Below, one piece after another: positions 12,723 to 22,724 of a DNA stretch of 64,000 bases. The stretch spans positions 6,320,000 through 6,383,999 of the forward strand of contig NC_030851.1 of NCBI RefSeq assembly GCF_000208745.1. Direction: 5' to 3'. Every line of letters starts with the position of its first letter. Positions within the stretch are counted from its first letter, which is position 1. Below the pieces are notes generated by a model that worked only from the letters and a program-made list of their open reading frames with translations, had not been told where the DNA came from and did no database searches. This DNA comes from Theobroma cacao (lineage: Eukaryota > Streptophyta > Magnoliopsida > Malvales > Malvaceae). A program made the position numbers and the translations under genes.

Positions 12723-13990
12723 ATGGCCAGCATAGGATCAGAGCAAGATAATGTGGAATCTTTGCTTTGTGTGCTGAGGTACTGGTGGGGGTTCAATGCT
12801 AGCATTAACATCCACTGTAAGTGGTCACATCTGCATGTGATATGTGAGATGCTGTACAAAGTAAATGAGTTGGAAACCTTGAAGAGAACATGTTTTGGGC
12901 ATATGATGGACGTCGAATCATGGAAGAGTTTATTCTGCATCAGTCTCGTGCACAACCTAATGCTGTACAAAATCAATGAACCCGACGCCATCGAGGGTGA
13001 GTTATGTTTGCCATAGGCAAAACGAAGGCCTGAATCTCGAAAATGGAGTTTTGCCTGGTGACAAGACTGAAGTTTGGTACCTACCGACCCTTATTGTCAG
13101 TCCCTACGAGGCCATCCCTAAAGAATTCACCAGCGATATTGGAAATCAAGGAACGAGGTGAAGACACAACAAGTTTTAGAAATATTTAAAAGAGGGCAGT
13201 TTCAGCAAAAGGGAGACGTGACCAAGATAGCCCTAGTCTTAATTGCAAGCAATGTTTTACTCAGTCAAGACTATGGACAATCAGTGATTCCATGGTTGTT
13301 GTCACTGGTCGAGAACATCGACGACTGAAATGCGTTCCCATGGGGCACATATATTTGGAGTCTGATTGTCGATTACTTAATGAGGGGTTTCAAACCTCCA
13401 GCGGTGGGAATAACAGAGAAGAAACGTTACCACCTCTACGAATTTATATGGGTGTTTCAGGTAGTGTGCCATACCCTAATGTTTATCATTATTCTTTTCG
13501 CATAAGATTTTATGAGGTGAGTAAGAAATGTTTCACAATTGATGTGCAGTTTTGGGCGTTGGAAGTAATTCCTGATATCCGAAACTTATTTGAAAGGCAG
13601 TGCCAGTCTGGACAGGTTTGCCCATGAATGCTGAAATTGCATTGTGACAAGAGGCCTATAGGCTTCCACGTTAATATTATAGGTTTAGAGAGAGAAGGCA
13701 GGGTGAGGAAAGAAACCATATATTCTTATTTTATTTTATTTTATTTTTTTGTTATAGGGTAGTGAGGGTTAAACCTAATGACAATGTATGTTTTGGTGCA
13801 TTTGTGCGCAGTTGAGACGTTGGAGCCAACTGCGGAAGAGATTTTGATAGCATATTGAGTCGACATTGAAGTCAATATCTCTGAGGGGCAACAATACATT
13901 CCATTATGAAAGTTTGAGAGTCGATCAGAATTCGATCCCTATCAAAAGAGGAAAATAATGGACAGCAAACAAAAAAGTACAGTAAGAAGA
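12723..13990 (+). pseudogene. DUF1985-type (Ulp1-associated) MULE passenger gene, degenerate
   Basis: An acceptor-like TTATGTTGCAG precedes ATG at 12723 (MASIGSEQDNVESL...). The stretch LKRTCFGHMMDVESW...SLVHNLMLYKI matches the DUF1985 pattern (TCFG..LD...LVH.L.L). Further blocks are MEFCLVTRLKFGTY, KIALVLIASNVLL, NAFPWGTYIWSLIVDYL and YHLYEFIWVFQ. An intron at 13461-13549 joins the last to FWALEVIPDIRN in phase, and VETLEPTAEEI follows after an acceptor at 13811. Breaks are visible: a frameshift around 13005-13020, an in-frame TGA just before MEFCLV, and TGA at 13326-13328 where the family has Trp (DDWNAFPWG). DUF1985 proteins of MULEs usually continue into a Ulp1 cysteine protease domain. 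I do not find that domain here, so the gene is truncated as well as broken. Confidence 0.75.
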
Positions 13991-15509
13991 GGCGTTAGAT
14001 GCACCACAGACGATGAGGTCCATTCCCAGTTAGTTGTTGTTAAGGCCCCGGATGCTGCTAAGGTGCTTAATTCTCTTCTTACGGCTCCTTATGTTGTTCT
14101 TCATACTGCTCATGATTCTGCTTCTCTTGATCTGTTCATTCGCATATTTGCATACCGTAACAAACAAAATACCCTTGAATCTGCTTTTCAGATGTGTGGC
14201 ATCGATAGCAACTACAGGCCGCATTACAATATTGAACCCTTGAATACATGACCTGAACACTCAGAAACAATATTTGAATCGTTGTTCCCTATCCGTCGTG
14301 ACAACCGTGACAGTATCTGGATTTTCATGTTTCAAAATATGAAAATACGAGGGGAGGAGTTGGAATGACTCTTTTGGGGGATTGAACACAAAACTCTCCA
14401 CGTACTCCTTCGTTTGCCACGCCTTACCATATGGGCATTGCAATCCCCATTTGCGATTCATCTTTTCCATTATTTTCTTAGGTCTCAATAGGGTTACATA
14501 ATTTCCTTGCAGCCTGGTGGAGATAAGCTCACCAATTAACCTCACGCTTGCAGTTCAGTACCACATTGTAAACCATCAACAGTACATGTGCGCATCTTCT
14601 GTAATGTCCGAACTTGCCAATGTTCTCCCTCAGGTAACTTTGTTGTATGCAAAGCAAACTTGCATGTCTTCTCCTTACAACCAACCTCCAAACGAGTGTG
14701 ACATGACTTTTTAACTCTAATCTCAAAATGCTCTTTTAGTGCCAACATGCTCAAAGCTCGTTTCAATTCGGCCTTTGACGAAAACACTTTTCTGTGATAT
14801 AAGTGATCGTCCATTGATCTAGATTCCTTAATCGTAACTGTTTAGAAGGATATCATATCTACCTTGGGAATAATCCATTGATGAGATACCCCTGTATTGA
14901 CCTTCTCTTGATCACTATCATCAAGCAAACGAATGTCGTTCTCAAGTGTGATGGGGTTGTCATAAATAGGGTCGGCACCCTCAACATATTCTAATTCAAC
15001 AGTTGTGGCATGGTCCTCGCACTGAACCTCTTCTAACACAACAATTGTGGCATGTCCTATACTACCATCTACATGATTGCAATCCAGAATGTCGTTGTGC
15101 TCACCTCTGTCATCCTCTAAACAATTATCACATCCACCAACGTAATCATCTTCACAGTCATCCTGCAACTCATCGTTCCAATCCGCCATGTCGTCCTCTT
15201 CAACATCACATTCAATCTGATCAGATGCATCGTCATCACTCACAACCATCACAGTGTCGTTAGCGAATGACAATGGACCCACTGCATTTTCGAGCCACAA
15301 TTGCATTTGTTGCAAAGTACCAAGTATTTCATTCGATGCACATTCTAATCGAAATTGTACAGATATCATTTGCAGACACTTCATGTGTGTATCGGGTTGC
15401 TCAAACTCATGAGGAAACATCAAACGTGATTGCCATGGTTGTTTGTTAGGAAATGCATGATGTGGTATGTCAGAATAATTAACATTCTGTTATAGGTGAT
15501 TACTGTGTT

Positions 15510-18015
15510 TGTCACAGCCTAAATCCTGAGCCATGATTGGCACGTGGACCCAATAGGTGTGGCCCACTAAGCCCAAGCAAGCCTTTCTATGCAAACTTGT
15601 TCATTAAACCATCTGTCCCTCATTTACCTCTGATGTTCTTAATTCATAGTTTTCAAAAATAATTTCTTCTCAAGAATAAATCATGGTAACAAAACATATA
15701 CCATTCACAACGTAGTATTACCATTTACCAACCTGTGGTGACATTATCATGCAAACCAAATATACAGTGTTTACAACAAATCTCATGAATTACATTTAAA
15801 TAACCATATACACATACAAAAGACCTTGATTATCAGCGGAGTGACTCTGGCATAGATACTATCATGGGGTATGCTGGTAAACCTACCGTAAAATGAACAG
15901 AAGGAAACACCTCTACCTAAGATCCAATTACCTTCGAGCCTAAAAACTAAAACATGAAGTTGAAAAGAATGAGTATAAACCTATTGAGTGAATATAGGAA
16001 GGGAACAAGCAAACGATAAGGAAAGTTTAGAAATCATGATGCATTTATGTTAAAAACAATGCAATTTAGTTTAATTCCTCATAAAACCCCTCAATTCGAC
16101 CTTTGATTATTTAACCCCTTAGTGTTGAAGGATCCATGATTCATAATGAAATCGAAAAGTGAAAATCACAGTAAATATTTGAGCAAGATAGAGAGTTTTT
16201 TTTCGTTGCATTGAAAATCAATTTGGAAACAATTAACAATTTCAACATTCATTGCAATTACATAATATTTTCTCTAACATTTCTATGGTATGTGTAAACA
16301 TGTAAATAACCACCGACTCATCAGCTCATGTGCACACTCCCACACCGCACATAGCTGGAATTATGGTCCACCGGTTATTAGCTCATGTGCACTCCCACAC
16401 CGCACATAGCTGGAATCATCATCCATCGGTCATCAGCTCATGTGCACTCCCACACTGCATATTGCTGGAATCACCCGTCATCACCGACATGTGCACTCCC
16501 ACACCGCACACGCATGGTTACAATTATCACACAATATTATCATTCAAAGCATAGCATATATATCATCAGAATATAGGAACACATGGGTTCATCACATTAC
16601 ACATTTTACAACATAAAACGTTTTATTAAAGGCTTGTTCCCAGGCATGATTTAGAGAAAAAAAACAAATAAAATTATTTAAATGCTTTATCCCAACACAT
16701 ATGTATTTTCTAAAAATAATTTAATGCAAGTTCACTCACCTTAACAATGTCACCTAACAAGACTAGCACCCACAAGATCTTAATCCAAATAGTCTCGAAA
16801 TACCATTAAAATATATAATTGCCAATAAACAATAATAGCTTCAAATATGTCATAAATTTAAACTTAATAATTTTAATAAGCATACTCTTGATAAACTACA
16901 TTCTACCTTAATTTTTAACCTAAAATTCTAGTCTAATTCTCAAACCCATCATATCAACTATTCCAATTTAAAGGCTCTTTACCTTGGTGAGCTTGGAGGC
17001 ATAAAGATCAACAAAAACCTAATATTTTCAAGAAAAAGAATTTGAAGAAATTAGGAAATAAAATCTGAAAATATAACCCATAAATTCATAAATTTCAAGA
17101 GTTGAAAATATGTACCTTTTAGCCTTAAAAATGAAGGAAAAAAAGAGAGATTTTTGTTTCTCTCTCCTAGGGTTTGGTTGTGCTGAAAATTAGGGTTAAA
17201 AGTTGTGGGTTTTGGTACCCAAGAAGTTAGGAGAAGGAAGAAGTAAGAAGAGAAAGGAAAGGAAAAGAAAATGAAAGAAAATTGATTTTTCATGGTGGAG
17301 AGAGAAAATGGCATTGGAAGCATGAAGAAGAAGAAGAAGAAGAAGAATAAGAAAATGCTTTTTGGGTGAATAAGAATCGGTCATGGAAGAAGAAGATAAG
17401 AGCTAATGGCAAAATTACCATTTTAACCTCTAAGGTTTTTACCCTTTTTAATTAAGTCCTCCCACAATCTTTTAATTCCAATTTCTTTCTATTTTTCTTC
17501 CTTAACACTTATACCATTAAAATGTCAAGTTTATACTTCAACGCGGTATCACCGCAATATTGAAACATTTGCTTACCCGTTAACTTTATTCAATAAAGAT
17601 ACGTCGGCTCCATTAACGTCATTTTTCTCTGAAATTTCCTCGTTTTTCTTCTCCCCCACTTAGATTGACCATATACTCCTTCTTCATGGAAAATTTTGAT
17701 ACTGAATAAAATATTAATATTTTAATATTATTTTATTAATAAAATATTATTTTATTTCAAAATTTTTCACTTATCTCCTTGGAACCCAAAATACTTTATT
17801 ATGCCCCGATTCACTTTCAAATCACTTTTTATCTCACTAATTCATCCTCAATAAAATATTATTATAAATTATTATTTTTTCGTGTGTGGATTATTTTACT
17901 TTAGAATATTTCTTTCACCTGTCACCGCTCTTTGACTCTTAAATTCACGTCAATTAGCCCTTCGTCTTATTGATATAGTTATGTTGGCTACTATACGGGG
18001 GTACGGGGTATTACA
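15510..18015. mobile_element. Solo LTR-like insertion (about 2.5 kb) inside the transposase
   Basis: The insert starts TGTCACAGCCTAAATCC and ends GGGGTATTACA, i.e. TG...CA as in long terminal repeats; the TGTCACAGCC opening is common in plant Ty3-type LTRs. It interrupts the transposase reading frame exactly. The flanks GTGTT (15505-15509) and GCATT (18016-18020) differ by two transitions and may be a decayed 5-base duplication. There is no gag/pol coding inside; ORFs present are short. It contains a four-unit tandem repeat and a purine-rich GAA tract (about 17320-17350). A very long LTR or a non-coding derivative are both possible. Confidence 0.65.
16323..16516. repeat. Four-copy tandem repeat in the LTR, about 57-base unit
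   Basis: Units begin at about 16323, 16380, 16436 and 16487. They share AGCTCATGTGCACTCCCACA followed by CCGCACATAGCTGGAATCAT with small differences; the last is partial. ORFs read through it only because the repeat lacks stops in one frame. Confidence 0.9.
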
Positions 18016-18399
18016 GCATTGGATACCATGTTCATGTGAAATATCGTTTGCATTTCGTGCCTTAACTATCATAAACACAACAGCTGCCCTATCATGTCGC
18101 AGAATACTTGCTACATTCTCATCATCCTTGATAACTGCGCGCAAAACCCTTGCAGCATGACTGAGCAATGCATGCAGCTCGATTTCATTATTATGTGAAT
18201 TGACCCTCAACAACCTCTTCAACCAGCTTCACTAGGCTTGAAAATGACAAATCACTCCCAACACCCCTCACTCATGTCTCACCACCCTTGTAAGTGTCAT
18301 TGACCTAATGACCACCGTATGTAATCATAAGCTTCACATTTAGTAGGTCGCTGAAATTTAACAGAAAATAAGTATCACAATCAGTCAATTTGTCAAAAA

Positions 18400-19170
18400 T
18401 TGCCCCTCAATGCATAAAATCCACTTATGCAATGCCTAAGTCACAAAATAACACAAAGTCGCTCGCAATGTCTAATACACAATCACGCAATGCTTAAAAA
18501 CTAGTTAACAAAAACCTCAAAACAAGAGATGAATTGCACAAGTCAGGCACCGCCAGTCTTGTAATACCTAATAATAAGTCACTCAATGCCTAATATCCAC
18601 TCACATTATGCCAACATAACCAATCACGTACTAGCTTAACGTCATGCAATACATAATAACAAGTCACACAATACATAAAAATCAGTCACGCAATGCTTAA
18701 AAAGTAGTCAAGAAATGTCTCAACACAATATATGCATTGCACAATTCACATAGTGCCTATAACTCAGTCTCTCAATACCTAATAATAAGTCACTCAATAC
18801 CCAATATCCACTCACTTTATGCCAATATAACCAGTCACGTACTGGCCCAACGTCACGCAATACATAACAACTCAAGCAATACATAAACACCAATCACGCA
18901 ATACATAAATACCAATTACGCAATATCTCAACACTAGATATGTATTGCACAATTCACGCAACACCTAATAATAGGTCACGCAATGCCTAATATCCACTCA
19001 CGTTATGCCAAAATACCCAATCATGCATTGGCCCTACGTCGCGCTATACATAAAAACCAATCACGGAATACACAACAATGAAACACACAATGCCTAATAT
19101 CCATTCAAGCTATGCATAATATCCATTCAAACAATGCATAATATCCATTCAATTAATGCCTATAAATAAA
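18400..19170 (-). repeat. Right sub-terminal tandem array of the MULE, main block
   Basis: Dozens of diverged units carry words such as CAGTCACGCAATGCCTAATA, AATATCCACTCAC and CAATACATAA, repeated about every 25-35 bases. The core is the reverse complement of the left-end array. The array restarts at 19945-20083 and 21493-21610, so later insertions or the small ORF region divide it. No coding potential. Confidence 0.85.
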
Positions 19171-19366
19171 ATAATATTCGAACTTTTATCATCATACATT
19201 TGCTTCTATTATATAAATAGAAAATTAAGAAATTAGGGTAAGCAACCAAGTTATTCAGCATAATAGAAATTAAACGCAGTAACTCATTTTATGGAAAGTA
19301 TGTGATCAATCAATAGTTTTATTCATTAGCCAAAAAAAGCAGATGATACAACATATAAACCATGGT

Positions 19367-19592
19367 TCATTTCTTCCTAATCTCATCTACTATTTCATAA
19401 ATTTTGGCTAGAATCTTGTTATTACCCAAAATTTCTGTCTCCAGGACTTCTATCCTAACCAACAACTTATCCATCAACCCACGCATGTCTTTCTTCATGT
19501 TCTCAATTTGGTCCATCAACTTGACCAGATATGCTGCAACATTGTCGAGGATATCTTCCTCTTCAGCAACAACCCCCTTCCTTGGATGCCAT
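19367..19592 (-). pseudogene. Small charged, helical ORF inside the MULE (one-base shift)
   Basis: On the minus strand an ATG at 19592 (MASKEG) is followed, after a run of five G at 19577-19573, by an open frame that is +1 relative to the ATG. It encodes VVAEEEDILDNVAAYLVKLM, then DQIENMKKDMRGLMDKLL, and ends EIVDEIRKK before TGA at 19369-19367. If the G run had four bases, the ATG would open a 74-residue protein rich in Lys, Glu, Leu and Ile with heptad-like spacing, as in a coiled coil. A TATA box lies 58 bases upstream. The ORF sits between two blocks of the right tandem array and behind the transposase. I know no family for it. It could be an accessory gene of the element, with the extra G a decay mutation or a sequencing error. 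Starting at the internal Met it is 49 residues without any shift. Confidence 0.5.
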
Positions 19593-19649
19593 TAGAATTT
19601 TGATATTTTCCTTCAGATGATTTTGTTTAAAATGGATAATGGTTCTCTT

Positions 19650-19657
19650 TATTTATA
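19650..19657 (-). promoter_or_regulatory. TATA box upstream of the small MULE ORF
   Basis: The minus strand reads CCTATAAATAAAG with the core TATAAATA at 19657-19650. It lies 58 bases before the ATG at 19592, leaving room for a leader of about 30 bases. Strong match and sensible spacing; no other core element was identified. Confidence 0.5.
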
Positions 19658-19944
19658 GGCATGAATGCTGACTCTTGGAAGGGTGTTCAATGGTTTTAGG
19701 CTTGTTTTATGATGAATATGGTTAGTTCATAAATCAATGTATTAAGTGCTTTAAAGAGAATTTCAGAATTCTGTGTCAATCAAATCTAGATAGTTTTCTG
19801 CACTGATATAAGTGGAATTAAGGGGGCTGAATTAGTTATTAAGTATTCTTACTTCTTTTCTAATTTTACAAAATTTGTTATTAAATGGGCTGAATTAGTA
19901 GATAATCAGCTTCAGCATTAGGTAGATAAAGAAAAGTAATTACT

Positions 19945-20083
19945 AAAAATCAATCACACAATGCCTACAAACAAGTCACGCAATGCCTACAAACTAGTCA
20001 CGCAATGCAGAACCCACGCAATTCCTAAAATCTAATCTCTCATTGCCTCCTATCTAGTCCCACATTGTCTAATATTTAGTCAC
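19945..20083 (-). repeat. Right tandem array, second block
   Basis: Copies of CACGCAATGCCTACAAACTA and close variants resume here after the small-ORF region and stop abruptly at 20083, where a 1.4-kb insertion begins. Confidence 0.8.
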
Positions 20084-21492
20084 TATCAGTTAAAATTTTA
20101 CTATGCAAGTATACGTATCGAATGGATAGTATATAAGCAAGCAGAGTATCGATCCCACAAAAAATTGAGCTAAAATATTACTAAGTACTAAAATTATAAC
20201 AATTTAATCTTATCCAAACAACCAATATCGAATAATTAACTTAACTAACTAAAAATACTTAACCAAAATTTAAACTGAGAAAAATCAAAATAATAATAAC
20301 TTGAGTAAATATCAAATCAAACAAGCCTAGGATTACAATATCCCTCACACTTCATCTAAATCTTACCTCTTTTTCTTAACTTATTTCAATGGGTTGAATT
20401 GCTAACCTAGAATCCTTAATTATGTATAAGGGTTTCTCGACTCGTCTTATAAAAATATTTATTTTAACCAAAACACTGTATCCTTATGTGAATTAAAATT
20501 AAAACAGATTTATTAAGTTTAGACTCTAATCTGGCTACATATGGCCTATAGGTATATCTCTATCCTATAGGCAAATCAATTAATATGATCATATACTATC
20601 TCAATTTTAGTCTACACTAAACTCCTTTTTCCAAGTTTGTTTAGATACCTAGATCAATTTAACTGATGGCCAAGCAATTAAAAGCATTAAGAACAAATTA
20701 GAATAAACAATTCAAATCCCATTAAAGATAAGCAAGAGAAAAATTAAAAATTTAGATTACATGTGAGTTCAATTGCAATTCTAGAAAAAGAAAATTAGCT
20801 ACTCATGATCGCAAAGACAAATAACATTATATATAATTCAACCATTGAGAGTAACAAGAAAAGTAAAAGCTAAATAAGAAAACAAAACAAAAATTTGCAA
20901 CCTTGGTCTCCAAGTTCCAACCTCAACTTCTAACTTCTTGAATCCCACAAAAGTTTTCTACCCTAATGTTCTTAAAAATATCCTATTTATACTAATAAAC
21001 TTAACATATAGTTTTCTAAGTTGACTTATGATTTAGTTGGGCTTAAAAGTGTAATGAAAGACCCAAAACATCAATTGTCAGTCTTTAAAAATTTTCATTC
21101 TCGGCACAGTAAGTCTAGTTATTTTTCGATGTGATTTTCTCTATCTTCGAGGTAGAACTGGGTAAAGTGATCTTCACAAAAGTTGTAGCTCTGTCTCTTA
21201 GTTTTCCAATGGTCCAAGAGTCGCATCATTTGGAGTTCTGTAGCATGAGTGATGGTAAAAAACTAAAGCATATGCAAATAGACTTCTAGGTCTTTCAATA
21301 CCTTACTTTCCAAAATTAAACTTAATTCCTTTAGCTCCTATAAAAAATATAAAAACTAATAAATAATAATTAGATTAAAAGAAATAACATAAAATTAAAA
21401 TAACTCATTTAAAAATAAACTAATTATTAAAACAACTAAAAAATAAGTAAATTATAATTGAAAATTGAAAATAAGTAAATTATAAAGAATTA
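20084..21492. mobile_element. 1.4-kb insertion in the tandem array, LTR-like
   Basis: The array is interrupted after TTAGTCAC (20076-20083) and resumes with TTAGTCAC (21493-21500), an 8-base direct repeat. The insert begins TATCAGTTAAAATTTTACTA and has no coding potential. Parts such as GTATCGATCCCACA and AAAAGTTGTAGCTCTGTCTC resemble sequences I associate with plant LTR elements. Because the flanking word also belongs to the array unit, it is weak proof of a target duplication. Class uncertain: solo LTR-like or a non-autonomous element. Confidence 0.5.
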
Positions 21493-21610
21493 TTAGTCAC
21501 GTAATGCCAAATAAACAGGTTACTGTTCGTAATATCGAGTCACACACCCTATTATCCAGTGACGCAATGCCTAACAAATTTTCACGCATTGCTTATAAAC
21601 TGATTGATTT
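21493..21610 (-). repeat. Right tandem array, outer block
   Basis: The outermost copies of the GTCACGTAATGCC-type unit are followed by about 320 bases of unique sequence before the right terminal repeat. That sequence includes a 16-base direct repeat CGATGGCGTTGGAGAG at 21773-21788 and 21811-21826. Confidence 0.75.
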
Positions 21611-21929
21611 CGTTATTCCTAACTAGATTTAAGTTTCCAAACTCATATAATTTACCCATCAACTTTTGCGTTCTATGAATATAAAAAAATAAATCCAAGA
21701 ACTCATAACAAATACCTTGATATCATCTCTGTACTTTTGGATGGTGAGAAAGTTGGATGGTAACATAGACATCGATGGCGTTGGAGAGCAAGACGGCGAA
21801 ATATATACCCCGATGGCGTTGGAGAGTTGAACGGAGGGATAGCTAAAGTGAGATTTAATTTTAAAATTTTTATTTAAATGGCAGACGAGGAGAAAGAAAC
21901 TGGGACTACTTAATTTGGATTATATAGAT

Positions 21930-22035
21930 TAAAGGGTATTCTTATTAAGTCATACAAAAAATTTTGTAAAAATAATTAAAATTATAATGAAGGTCACTTT
22001 TGAATTTATTAAGAAAGTTATTTCTCACAATTATT
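21930..22035 (-). repeat. Right terminal inverted repeat of the MULE (approximate)
   Basis: Pairs with the left end through TTAAAGGGTA and TAAAAATAATTAAAATTATA. It ends about 155 bases before the ATG of the orphan OPT exon. Confidence 0.5.
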
Positions 22036-22190
22036 TCTTATACTTACATAGGTAATTGGTCATAAAAATCAACTCGTAATTTATTAATTTTAGCCTATTT
22101 TCACGGAAAGTCCATTTCCTCACGCAATAAAAAGCCTCCTACGTCCTTCCTACTGAACCCATCTCCCAACCACCAACATTACTCTTCATC

Positions 22191-22724
22191 ATGTGCTCCC
22201 TTGAAGTACAAGCCCCTATTCCCACCACCTTGGACCCTGAAAAGAGTGTGATCAACGGGGCAAACTCCGACGACGACGAGCTCTCACCTATCGAAGAAGT
22301 CCGGCTAACCGTAACCAACACCGATGATCCGACCCTCCCTGTATGGACCTTCCGAATGTGGTTTTTGGGACTGTTATCATGCGCCCTTCTCTCTTTTCTC
22401 AACCAGTTCTTTTCCTACAGGACAGAACCACTTATCATAACCCAAATCACAGTCCAAGTAGCCACACTTCCCATAGGCCGGTTCATGGCTGCTGTGCTTC
22501 CCAGGGCACAGTTCAAGCTGCCCGGTCTAGGGTCCAGAAAGTTTTCTTTGAACCCAGGTCCTTTCAACATGAAAGAGCACGTTCTTATATCCATCTTCGC
22601 AAATGCAGGAAGTGCATTTGGAAGTGGTTCTGCTTATGCAGTTGGTATTGTTACTATCATCAAAGCCTTTTATGCTCGGAGCATATCATTCCTGGCTGGT
22701 TGGCTGCTGATCATCACCACTCAG
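22191..22724 (+). pseudogene. Orphan first exon of an oligopeptide transporter (duplicate)
   Basis: An intact 178-codon frame starts at ATG 22191 and ends at a phase-0 donor (CACTCAG|GTAATC). It encodes the N-terminus of an OPT-family proton-coupled oligopeptide transporter: an acidic leader, [20 protein letters not shown], membrane segments, and the family motif NPGPFNMKEH at 121-130. It closely matches exon 1 of the complete gene at 23447, but no exon 2 follows before that gene. It is therefore a partial tandem duplicate with its break in intron 1. It has no stops or shifts. At positions such as Pro124 and Ser133 it keeps the family-typical residue where the complete gene differs. It could be a dead remnant, or an alternative first exon spliced to exon 2 of the next copy (24290), since the phases agree. 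Confidence 0.85.

Larger units (their letters stand above)
14030..18370 (-). pseudogene. MURA-type MULE transposase, degenerate and split by an LTR
   Basis: Read on the minus strand, the N-terminus lies near 18345-18016: VKLMITYGGH, VNDTYKGGET, a stretch on SDLSFSSLVKLVEEV, then a helical ORF (LHALLSHAARVLRAVI). The reading is cut at 18016 by the solo LTR and resumes at about 15505 (FPNKQPWQS, then MMFPHEFEQPDTHMKCLQMI). It continues through an acidic Asp/Glu-rich linker (about 15260-14880) into a MuDR-type DNA-binding domain at 14814-14542 (VFSSKAELKRALSMLAL... HFEIRVKKS... CKEKTCKFAL). Then come RLIGELISTRLQGNY, CPYGKAWQTKEYVE and the start of the catalytic domain (RPVVAIDATHLKSRFKGILF, with VCKYANEQI). 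Stops and frameshifts occur at about 18330, 14545 and 14265. Everything after the first catalytic Asp region is missing. Confidence 0.8.
11465..22035. mobile_element. Mutator-like element (MULE), about 10.6 kb with nested insertions
   Basis: Several features share one coherent layout. AT-rich inverted repeats lie near 11465-11575 and 21930-22035. Sub-terminal arrays of a GCGTGAC-type unit run in opposite orientation at the two ends. Inside are a minus-strand MURA-like transposase pseudogene and a plus-strand DUF1985-type passenger pseudogene. Removing the two obvious insertions (15510-18015 and 20084-21492) leaves about 6.7 kb. Ulp1/DUF1985-carrying MULEs are known in plants (Kaonashi/KIULP type), and the content fits that group. 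The Ulp1 catalytic half and the later part of the transposase were not found, so the element is internally deleted and not autonomous. Outer ends are approximate; the 8-10-base target duplication was not identified. Confidence 0.8.

Noticed and set aside
14958..15263. His/Cys-rich plus-strand ORF that might look like a zinc-binding protein
   Set aside because: It is the antisense of the acidic Asp/Glu-rich linker of the transposase.
16330..16576. Histidine- and proline-rich ORFs
   Set aside because: They are read-throughs of the 57-base tandem repeat in the LTR; one repeat unit explains the protein pattern.
18400..19170. CRISPR-like or coding repeat
   Set aside because: Units are diverged with no regular unique spacers. 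The array is the inverted counterpart of the left MULE array in a plant genome.
19404..19595. 63-codon plus-strand ORF
   Set aside because: Antisense shadow of the small helical minus-strand ORF, which has the better codon pattern, TATA box and spacing.
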